Shown: positions 9,414 through 18,069 of the stretch, in pieces | Layout: every line of letters begins with the position of its first letter | Numbering within the stretch: position 1 is the stretch's first letter | From: Marsupella aquatica | Taxonomy: Eukaryota > Marchantiophyta | DNA length: 64,000 bases | NCBI GenBank assembly: GCA_973895155.1 | Contig: OZ316891.1 | Coordinates: 24,986,001-25,050,000, forward strand | Direction of reading: 5' to 3' | Program-made: the position numbers and the translations under genes | The notes under the pieces: model-generated | Told to the model about the DNA's origin: nothing | What the model saw: only the letters and a program-made list of their open reading frames with translations | Database searches by the model: none

Positions 9414-12050
9414 GTGACTATGGAACCCGAGCCGAGGCCGGAAGTAAGGACGCCAAGGGAGAGAACACGATTAGGGTTAGGGCATGATAAGTGCCGGCAG
9501 CTAGGGGTCACCAACGGGATAGAAACGCCAAGGAGGAGAGGGGTAAGGGCAGCTCGCGAGGAGTTGTGGCTCATTTGCAAGCACGAACTGGGCAGACGAC
9601 TACGGGCGGCCAACTACTGTCAGCTGCTTAAGCAAGCACTCAGGGGGGGAGCAGATACCGACTATCAACTCGATAAGGGTATGAGCAACGTCAATCAAGC
9701 GGCACATTTTTGGGGATGCCTGTTCGAACGGGCAACTGAGTACATTGGGACTTACGAGGACGAAGAATCGGAGAGAGCAGCTCGAGAACGGCAGGAGCTA
9801 GCTCGATTGTGGGAGCTGCAAAAAGCTGCCTTCTTAGGAGGAGAACTCATCAAGGCCGAATTCTTGTGGACTCCTACTACCAATCAACTCGACGACCTTC
9901 TGTTTTGCGAAGACAGAGTCGTCGGCATCCGCGAGGCCATCAAACGCTGCAACGACATACACTGGGAGTTGAAGGGTAGCACGGAGGGGTGGACAAAGGC
10001 AACCGTGCTCGGAGAGACATCCACGGCAACCGAGATGAAGAGGAAGGGAATGAACAACGACGAGGCCACCCCGGCAAAAAGAACGAGGTCGGCGGCACCA
10101 AACAGGCCAGCCGAACAGCAGAGCAGGAGGCGGAGAGAAGCCGAGGAGGAGGAGGTCAACCCCATCAACGCCGTTCCAACGAGAGATGACACCTGGAAAG
10201 GCTGGGCGGCGATCCTCCCCGAGGAGGTCCAATTACACTTTGCAAGAGAGGAGGATGCATGCTTTACGGCTATGCAGACTCGGAAATATCAGGGCTTCAT
10301 GGCCGGATCCGGCTTGGAAGCCTTCGTAAGGTTACCGTGGCTGAAGCCGGAGGTGCCAAATTCAGACTTACTTGAATTCGTGGGATCATGGGAGTCCGAG
10401 ACCAATTCCACAAGGGTGTATGGGAAGGAATTCTATCTCACTCCCCAGGTGATTGCCGAAGTGTTTGGCTTGCCGATGGGCAATAAGACCAAGGTAGATA
10501 CCAGGAAGACCTTGCCAGACACGGAGTTCAGGTTGTTCCTAGGGCCTTCAACAAAGAATGGCTTCTTCCGTAACACTTGCACCAACCCGCATATAGGAGA
10601 GATGATCGATTTCTTGCGGGTGACCATGCATTGCAACTGGCCGAGAGTAGAGATCGGCAAGGCATAGGTCTATCTGGCAGAGAGGCCAGACCCAAGCCGG
10701 GACTACAATGGCTACCTCCTCACTCAACTAAAGAAGATCTTGAAGGAGGAACAGCTGGTGATCGGCAAGGGAAGCGTGTCCCGGCTTGGCTATCACATGC
10801 CGCTATTGTGCCGGTATGCCCGAAGTAAGACCTTTGCCCCGGTACTTCCCCTACAGGCAAGGGCACCAGAGGAGGTTCTGAAACAGAGGCCGGCAACGGA
10901 GAAACCCAACCCGCCCGACAGTCCTACAATCGAGCAGGTGTTTAGGCCAAGGACGGAGGACTTGCCGATGCAGCAACCAGGCATGCAGAATCTGCTGAAA
11001 CTGCTGGAGAAAGAAAAGAGATCGGCATCGGCAACGGCAACGACAACGGCAACGGCAACAATGCAAGACACTGCTCCAGAGGTAGGCCTAAACCGGCTTA
11101 CAAGGGAAAACCCCTTTACTGGAGTCAAGGAGAGAAGGAGGCCGGAACACGAGCCGGGAGTCCGGATGTATGTAGGAGCCTCTAGTCCCGAAGCCGAGGA
11201 GAAGCAGGCCGTAACTCCCGGCCACGACAAGGAGAACAGGAGATCAACACGGAAGCCGGAGGAGGAACCAAGACCGGCAGGAGGTGAAGCCGTGTTCACG
11301 CCAAAACCAAGAGAGGAGCGGGAAAAGCCGGTAGTCCAAGCCAAGGAGGAGGTGGTGGAGGACTACAGCAATGATAACTCCGGCTATGGGTCGGATCATC
11401 ATGTTCCAGGAGTAAGGACATGTGGCCGGTTCATCCCCACGCTCCCAAGAGTAGTTTGAGGGGACCCGAGCCAGCAGAGCAGCCCCGAGTCTCCCCCGCC
11501 AGATGTCGCTCCCCCGAGCTTTGACGGCATAAAATAGACGGCGCAGGAATTTCAGGAGCAAATCAGGGAGGAAGAGGAGGCAGCCCTGGCTAGAGAGAAG
11601 AAGTTACCAGGAGTGGTACTGGCCGAAGAACAAGCCGGGCCACCTGCACCAGTGCCGGAAGTAAGTGGGAAGGGGAAGGGACCAGCTACCGAACCAGAAA
11701 AGAAGAAGAAGCGGAAACCTTCAGGGTCAAGGAGTAATACGACTCCACAGGCCGTGGTGACCAAGGAGGTAGACCCAGCACCGACCCCAGACAGGGTCAC
11801 GGCAAAGGATCCAACTACACTAGAAGGAGGGGAAGCCGAAGCCATGGCTCAGGCCGAAGCCATGGCTGATGCCGAAGCCGTGGCTGATGCCGAAGCCGGT
11901 GCCGAGGCCGAAGCCGAAGGTGGACCCAGTCAGGCCGATGGAGAGTTGACTAAGTCCGGGGCAGGTAATCTGTCAGAGAACAAACCTACGGCAGTGGCTG
12001 AGGAGGAAGTGTTGGGGGCGTCCACTGAGGAACTGACACCGCTGCCATGA
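9414..12050 (+). pseudogene. Retroelement-type ORF (plant transposon protein-like) with three in-frame stops
   Basis: One frame stays open from 9414 to 12050 except for TAG at 10665-10667, TGA at 11457-11459 and a TAG at about 11535. The part before the first stop has 417 residues. Residues 290-415 (FVGSWESETNSTRVYGKEF, TPQVIAEVFGLP, NPHIGEMIDFL) resemble the domain of putative plant transposon proteins (Transposase_32 type), often encoded beside gypsy elements. After the first stop come a low-complexity Thr/Ala run, Pro/Glu-rich disordered stretches and, near 11840-11930, tandem repeats of Ala-Glu-Ala-(Met/Val)-Ala-(Gln/Asp). All three stops fit C-to-T changes. The purine-rich AGGATGAGGAGGCGGCCC then TGACACTT at about 12150-12176 could be a polypurine tract and LTR start, so it may be an ORF3 remnant. 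Confidence 0.6.
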
Positions 12051-13159
12051 CGGTGGTGGAGGACCGCTCCTTTCAAGGAGGGCGGACGTGGAGGGAGGAG
12101 GCGTGAGTGGGCAGGGCGGGCTCGGATCTCTAAGTTTAGGATTAGGATGAGGATGAGGAGGCGGCCCTGACACTTAGCTTAGTGGGATTGCGGTTCCACT
12201 GGTAAGAGCAACACTTGTACTCCTGCCTCGCTGTACATAGGTAGATTCAGTTAGGTAGATTAGGCTTATGCTGCAAGGAATTAGGCGGATCCACTACAAG
12301 GATAAATACCTAGGCTGCGGGGAGCTCAGGGCCTCTTCTTTAGCAAGTTTTTAGTTTGCACCAGCCGGGCTGGGATCAAGTAGTAAGAGAAGCTCTCGGT
12401 TAGTCATACAGTGACCTTGTGTATATTCATGTTTCCTCATGCCTAAGAGCTGAATAGAGTTGGCCTCAAGTCTTAGTTCGTAGAGCTTGTGTATGAGATG
12501 TACTGTTTGTATGGCAAGTGCATGGTATGACTCAGTCAGAAGGAGTCATTTTACTATTTGTGTGTCGCATTAACTTGTGTGAAGAGTGCCCACATCAACT
12601 AATAGATGAAGGAAAGTAAGCAAGGGAGTGAGAGTTGGATGTGTCGAGCTGAGAGAGGTCTTAGCGGCTTAACCAAGCCTATTGGGGATCATTCCGGCGG
12701 CGGAATCCAAATATACCTAACCAGAAGGAGAGGAAGACAAGGGAAGGCCTAGAGTAGGCCGGCTACATATCTCATGACCCGATGAAGGATCTGTCCAGTA
12801 TATGTGTAAAATGTTAATAGTAGTAGTACAAGGAAGTTAGCAGCGTCCCATGCCGCTAAGTCGCGAAAAACGGCCTCGCCAAGCGCGAAACCTGCGGGAA
12901 TCAGCTTGTGCTGGGGGGTTTCTTGGGTTTAGGGAGCCATGGGACGCACCACAGATTCGAATGGCAGCAGGTCAATCTACAGCTCAACCAGGTTTGCAGC
13001 ACCCTTCTCAGTCCACCTCCATAGCCATCCAGCCTTGCAAGTGATTCAAAATTGCAGCAGAATTTTGCAGCAGTCATAGCCCACCAATTCGCAGCTAGCA
13101 GCACAACAGCACATTTGAAGCACAGTAGCAGATTCGAAGCACAGCAGCAGCAGCCATAG
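12051..13159. other. Non-coding flank, possibly LTR remnant, with CAG-rich tail
   Basis: After the broken ORF a purine-rich tract precedes TGACACTTAG at about 12169, a candidate LTR start whose partner is not found. From about 12930 the DNA becomes a degenerate CAGC/CCATAG-rich repeat. It is cut at 13159 by element A and resumes at 26673 with the same texture, so the two flanks were once continuous. Confidence 0.45.
13155..13159. repeat. Target-site duplication CATAG (left), element A
   Basis: CATAG directly before the TG of the left LTR is matched by CATAG at 26673-26677 after the CA of the right LTR. Confidence 0.95.
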
Positions 13160-14546
13160 TGTCGTATAGTGCTAAGTATCAAAAGTGACTCTCCTCACCT
13201 AAAACCAGGGTTTCGATCCCTTTAAGAACAGATTTCAGAATGAATTGTATAACTTTTATCACTCCGAGTGATTTAGAGTCTTGAGCTCTATGTTGACTTC
13301 ACTTCTCAATAAAAAAATCGAATAAACAAACAACAAAGTAACTGAACTTCTGATTTATGAATTAGAGAAGAAATGAGTAAGGATTTAGAGACTACAAGCT
13401 ACTGCCACTCCTTCAGAAAGGATTTGGGCTCAGTATAGACATGAAATCTATCTCATAATTCATCCATCTCACTCTTCAAAACACAAAGGTTAATGATAAT
13501 GGAATTCTCAATCTGATGAAGCAGAAGCTTTCTGATTGCAAATGAATGATATGATTTAAAATGCCGTCAACATGGTTTGACATCAGCGATACGCAATTCA
13601 GTCAAACTCTAAACCATATTCCAGAATCAAAGCAACAGTACTAACTACTCTGAGAATCAGAATTTACTTCTCATTTATCATTAACTATTCTTGAATTGGC
13701 TAGCGAATCCCGACTCTGCAAGCAAGCCTAGCAGTGAATTCAATACGAGTTTCAGAAATCTGCAACTGAATTCAATCACCACAGGAATCTCTTGAATTCA
13801 ATCTTAACTTCAATCAATATAGCTTTACTTCCATACAAAACACTCACAGCATGCCTTGTTACAATGGAAGGAGGAGAAAACTATTCAGAAGACTCAATTC
13901 TGAATACAGTATTAACTCTATTTCTCTCTACTTCAAATGAGCATTCTACTCTGTCTTATAAGTGCTGGAATCCTAAAATGGAGGAGGTAAGAACAGTCGT
14001 GCCTTTCCAAGCTTAAAACTAAACAAGGGAGAAGCACAGCATAAGTACTTCAACAAGGGTGGTAGAATACTACTTTACTAGTAATCTACTTCAAAAACTA
14101 AGTGTTGAGCGGACGCTGCTAGAAGCGTCGGGAGAATCTGGACGCTGCTAGAAGCGTCTTAAGTAAAACCAACGGACGCTGCTCACACTGCTCACAGCGT
14201 CAATACTAGGGTGGACGCTGCTCACAGCGTCGTGTGTTGAAGCTGACGCTTTCCACAGCGTCGGTCGAAATCCTCATAGAGTCTTGGTGGCGGTCGGGCA
14301 CTGCCAAAAGCGTCATGAGGAGGTTGGACGCTTCCGCAGCGTCTTGAGTAAAAGAAACGGGCGCTGGTCACAGCGTCGGGCAAAGTACACTAGGAATCGT
14401 CAGGAAAGCCGGAGATGTCAAATATTTCTATAAGTGTCCAGAACAAGTAAATGTTGGCCGGAAGGTGTCTAAAGTGTAAGTAAATCTTGTGATATGCTAA
14501 AAATAAACAAGTTTCCAGAAAAAATTGCAGGGACACCCATACCACA
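13160..14546 (-). repeat. Element A 3' LTR (left copy, 1387 bp)
   Basis: It starts TGTCGTATAG and ends CCATACCACA in plus orientation. It contains a row of about eight short hairpins of form GGACGCT-loop-AGCGTC between 14111 and 14380. It is 29 bp longer than the right copy because of one extra hairpin unit at about 14130-14158. Confidence 0.95.
14111..14380. repeat. GACGCT/AGCGTC hairpin array in left LTR
   Basis: Successive units such as GGACGCTGCTAGAAGCGTC and GGACGCTGCTCACAGCGTC each form a 6-7 bp perfect stem with a 6-7 base loop. The loop varies while the right arm AGCGTC is almost constant. The same family recurs at 17822-17940, 24361-24516 and 26270-26500. Confidence 0.9.
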
Positions 14547-14548
14547 TA

Positions 14549-14564
14549 GCCCTCCACTTAAATT
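14549..14564 (-). promoter_or_regulatory. Polypurine tract next to element A 3' LTR
   Basis: The minus strand reads AATTTAAGTGGAGGGC, then TA and the LTR start TGTGG. This is the expected place for plus-strand DNA priming. The identical 16 bases recur at 18032-18047. Confidence 0.8.
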
Positions 14565-14623
14565 TCGCCGTGTCCCCACAAGACATGACCGAATTGAATC
14601 AGAAGCGAGTGACATGTTCTTCA

Positions 14624-15100
14624 TTAATAATATTCTGGCTTAATAATCCAAGTAGTGCTCAAAATCATTGACGGGAGTTGGGAGATATCCGAATCCAGAA
14701 TATAAAAATCGAGGTCATGGAATTCTTCTCCGATCTGTATTGGGACTCCTTTAACTCTTCCCCAAAGATTAATGATTCGTCCATCGATTGATATCTGAGC
14801 AGATATCGGTTGTACTTCTTGATGAACAAATTGCTGGCACAGTCTGTGGGAGAGGAAATTAATTCGAGAGCCTGGATCAATAACAAAGTGTTGAATAGCA
14901 TGTCCTCCCAGTTTGATCTTGCCTTCAAAGGAATGTTGGAAAGCACGGGGTAAAGAATTCCAACAATCCATAGTAGCTTTGATGTCCCACATGAGCAGAT
15001 AAATATCAATTCGAAGGAGAAAGAAGGAAACAATTGCAGGATGCTGCAAAAGTAACGGCTTATATACATATAAATGACAACACCGTTTGATATCTCTCAT
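14624..15100 (-). CDS. Retropepsin-like C-terminal region of element A ORF3
   Basis: This 158-residue stretch continues the frame of the 857-residue ORF3 after one TGA (15113-15115). Its middle reads HFVIDPGSRINFLS, resembling the D-S/T-G active-site turn of retroviral-type aspartic proteases, followed by a sheet-like stretch and LPSMILSTTWI, which resembles the family's Leu-Gly-x-x-Trp end. Pro in place of Thr/Ser after the Asp makes activity doubtful. The element has a separate, better protease-like domain between gag and RT, so this would be a second copy. The internal ATG at 15100 could start an independent small protein, or the TGA may be read through. Confidence 0.5.
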   Translation of the reverse strand: MRDIKRCCHLYVYKPLLLQHPAIVSFFLLRIDIYLLMWDIKATMDCWNSLPRAFQHSFEGKIKLGGHAIQHFVIDPGSRINFLSHRLCQQFVHQEVQPISAQISIDGRIINLWGRVKGVPIQIGEEFHDLDFYILDSDISQLPSMILSTTWIIKPEYY

Positions 15101-15112
15101 AAATGGTGTCCT

Positions 15113-17686
15113 TCAAATCTGTGTCCTAGATAAAACACCTTGAATAATCACATCCGGATAAGAAGGAATAATAGGTAGGAACGCTAAACACCTAAGCGAC
15201 TTGAACCCTTGGGAAGCCGGTAGCATACATTGTTTTGTAATCAACTGCTCCCTTAGCTTAACAAGCTTCTTCTCATATTTAATTGGAATAGCAAACCCAC
15301 CAGGACAAACCCAAACATAGTATGGATAGGGCCATGGAATTTCCGGCACAAGGGGCGGAAATGGAGCTTGAGCTCGTCGAAGCATATACACCCAACACCA
15401 AATTTCGAACTCCGAAAACTTATGTCGTCTGTCCTTATCAATGGGAGGAACCGCCTTCCCAGGTTCATATGTGCGAATCAAACTACGAATCCTCGGATGG
15501 GATGTCATTGGCAAAATCTGCTGCTGCTGCAAAATGCTCTCCATCTCCAGATGTCGAAAAGCTACTCGAAAATGTTTCTTCTCCCACCTGTGAATTGAAG
15601 CCAAATTAGGGATAGGATTTCGGGGTGGCAAATCCACTGTATGCCGAAGTCGAGGAGGTACTCTGATAATGCGAGGGTCTTCGTCTTCTTCTCCATCACT
15701 TGGTGCTCCTATCCAACGGAAAATTACATCTGGCATAGCGGAAGGAATCACTGACTCCTTAACTGGTCGAATTGGCAATGTAACAGGAGACGAAGGAGCA
15801 GAAGGTTCGGGCTCCAGTGGTTCAAATTCTTCTCTTGCAACAGTAGCTGGTTGATCTGCAATGGGATGCATTGGTACTAAAACAGGAAGTTCTTCTTTAA
15901 AATTATCGCTAGGTAAAGAGACTTCCTGGTTAGTTCGATCTGTCAAAAGTACAGGAAGGGGTAGCTCGTCTGTTCCGATAGGTGCTTCTCCCTGTTCAAA
16001 ATCCTGGGAAGATGCTTCAGGAAAGATCTGTCGACTGATAGCATGGCGCAACCGTTTCCAAGATTTTCGAGTATACGTCACTGAAAACTCCTCCCGAATG
16101 TTTTTATCCTCGTTTGTAGCCAATGAAACTGGTGCTGAGCTGGTTGTCGAAGCGGGTGTCTCGGGTACCAATATGGGTACAGATATACCCATATTACCAG
16201 ATACCTGATTGCGACTCGGAAAACCAGCAGAGCCTCCTTCAATCAACTCATCTTCAGGAGAAACCCATTTTACAGGCGGAAATGAAGGAGCTCCTATCGC
16301 GGCTATTGCCTCATCTAATTCCTTAGTTATATCCAAAGGAATCGATATGAGTGAACCAGGTGTAGACCAGGCAGGGTATCTTGCGACAGATTGGGGAGAA
16401 GTCACTGGTTCACCTACTTCGTCTATATCCACAATTGCATCCTCCGAATCAACTTTAACCAGCTTCACAATTTCTGAGCTTAATATTTCTGACTCCTGGA
16501 CCAGAGGGATTTCACCTATATTTGGGCTAGAACTAAGAGAGTCGGACGAATCATACTCCTGTAAAGCCTGCAAAGCATCACTATTTGCCTCTATGGGAAC
16601 CAAAACAGGGGTAGAAGTAAATCCATCATACTCGTCCTCAGCAGTAGAATGTTGAAGAGGTTCCCCTGAAAAACCTTCTTCATCCACCCTCACCTCATCT
16701 TCAACATTCATCCGAGAAGCAGAATTATCCTGATCAACATCATAAATAGGCTCGGCAGCACAAGGTGAACACGAGAGTCGAGGTGACATAGAATGCTCCA
16801 ACCCTGTTGGCATTGCTGAAGGAACATCTTCGGCAACTTGAGCCTCTCTTGGTTGGTGAAGAATCGGATCGTCACTCCCTTCAGCTGATGCTCTTGTCTC
16901 TTTCAATTTCCGAACTTCACCCACCAGTTCAGGTTCCTCACAGTCGAGTATTGCACATAGCTCTACCACTGTGGAATTGGCTCGGACTTCTCGTACTTCA
17001 GGCATATAATTTGCTTCACCGGTAGATGCTCTCTGATTGTTGCGATAAAAATCTTTTTCCAAGACAAGCAGACAGTCATACTTATGGTAAATGTGAGCTA
17101 AATAAGGGGCCAAGTAGGTACACCTTATTTTCCCCGTTTTCAGCCTGCTACGAAAATTTTTGACCTGAGTATGAATTACTCGGTGCAAAACCTTCGTCCA
17201 ATTGATAGACTGCGTCTGTTCTAATGAACAGATCACCGTTGCAGCGAACGAAAGAGTGATGCGCGTCTGGCTTTCTGGGTAGAAAATTGGTGCCAGAAAT
17301 CGAAATAGACGCTGCAGAGAATTATCTAAGCAGTCCGCCGCTAGCCATCCATTCCGCCTCTTGAAAGATCCTGGAGCGAAGAAGGATTCTACATAAACCC
17401 GAGGCTCACAATCAACCCTCTGTAAATCCTCGCCCTCCATCGGCGTCGAATAGACCTTCGCTATGAGCGCTTCAGTCCAAACACTGGGACGCGAGCGCAC
17501 ACCAATCCTTTCTTCAGCGTCCCAGACACCTTGATCGATAAGGCTGAATTCGCAAATCTTCCAAGGAAGTTGAAGCAGCTTCTTCAAGCCCATTTTTGCC
17601 AGAGCCGTCTTCAACTGCCGCCTATGCACTGCATTCGATGGAATGTCTGCGAGTATTGGTCGCGTCGTCAGCTCAGTCTCCGCCAT
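15113..17686 (-). CDS. Element A ORF3, large protein downstream of pol, unknown function
   Basis: The 857-residue frame starts at ATG 17686, about 380 bp after the pol stop and in a different frame from pol. Residues 1-230 look globular (LQLPWKICEFSLI, YVESFFAPGSFKRRNGWLAA, RFLAPIFYP). Residues 230-650 are acidic, Ser/Pro-rich and probably disordered; residues 660-857 are globular again, with WIGAPSDGEEDEDPRIIRV and YYVWVCPGGFAIPI. I see no signal peptide, transmembrane helix or known domain, so I do not call it an envelope. Element B and the 9.4-kb frame also have large accessory proteins, suggesting a lineage trait. The frame ends at TGA but stays open beyond it. Confidence 0.75.
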   Translation of the reverse strand: MAETELTTRPILADIPSNAVHRRQLKTALAKMGLKKLLQLPWKICEFSLIDQGVWDAEERIGVRSRPSVWTEALIAKVYSTPMEGEDLQRVDCEPRVYVESFFAPGSFKRRNGWLAADCLDNSLQRLFRFLAPIFYPESQTRITLSFAATVICSLEQTQSINWTKVLHRVIHTQVKNFRSRLKTGKIRCTYLAPYLAHIYHKYDCLLVLEKDFYRNNQRASTGEANYMPEVREVRANSTVVELCAILDCEEPELVGEVRKLKETRASAEGSDDPILHQPREAQVAEDVPSAMPTGLEHSMSPRLSCSPCAAEPIYDVDQDNSASRMNVEDEVRVDEEGFSGEPLQHSTAEDEYDGFTSTPVLVPIEANSDALQALQEYDSSDSLSSSPNIGEIPLVQESEILSSEIVKLVKVDSEDAIVDIDEVGEPVTSPQSVARYPAWSTPGSLISIPLDITKELDEAIAAIGAPSFPPVKWVSPEDELIEGGSAGFPSRNQVSGNMGISVPILVPETPASTTSSAPVSLATNEDKNIREEFSVTYTRKSWKRLRHAISRQIFPEASSQDFEQGEAPIGTDELPLPVLLTDRTNQEVSLPSDNFKEELPVLVPMHPIADQPATVAREEFEPLEPEPSAPSSPVTLPIRPVKESVIPSAMPDVIFRWIGAPSDGEEDEDPRIIRVPPRLRHTVDLPPRNPIPNLASIHRWEKKHFRVAFRHLEMESILQQQQILPMTSHPRIRSLIRTYEPGKAVPPIDKDRRHKFSEFEIWCWVYMLRRAQAPFPPLVPEIPWPYPYYVWVCPGGFAIPIKYEKKLVKLREQLITKQCMLPASQGFKSLRCLAFLPIIPSYPDVIIQGVLSRTQI

Positions 17687-17734
17687 CGCGTGACTTGTTA
17701 GCTCCGTAAGCTCAGTGAGAATCGTGTTCCATAG

Positions 17735-18069
17735 TGAACTAGGGCGAAGCGCGACTGCTTACTCCTCAGCGTCCCGTTGAGCTGTCGCAATCCGCCATTG
17801 TACAAGATGCCTAGTCATCGGCTCACAGCGTCTCATGCAACTGAACTAATACAAAAGCGGACCTCTGCACAACGTCCTTTGTAAACTAAGTGGACGCTTC
17901 CCCAGCGTCGAGTTACAATGGACGCTTTTCACAGCGTCCAATGTAAAAACTGAAAGTAACTAAAAAAAATTAAAAAAATATGCCGAATACTTACTAGGGA
18001 GGGTCACTAATTCTAACTAAGTATAACTACCGCCCTCCACTTAAATTGCAACCTGTCCCAGGTGGAATT
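17735..18069. other. Pol-ORF3 spacer with hairpins and internal polypurine tract
   Basis: Non-coding spacer of element A between the pol stop and the ORF3 start. It holds hairpins of the GACGCT/AGCGTC family, the best at 17892-17910 and 17920-17939 with weaker ones from about 17822, and the internal polypurine tract at 18032-18047. Confidence 0.8.
18032..18047 (-). promoter_or_regulatory. Internal (second) polypurine tract of element A
   Basis: The 16 bases AATTTAAGTGGAGGGC on the minus strand are identical to the tract beside the 3' LTR at 14549-14564, and flanking bases are partly alike. It lies directly downstream of pol and upstream of ORF3. Confidence 0.75.

Noticed and set aside
15113-17686. 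Envelope gene
   Set aside because: No signal peptide, no hydrophobic membrane segment and no recognised env motif.
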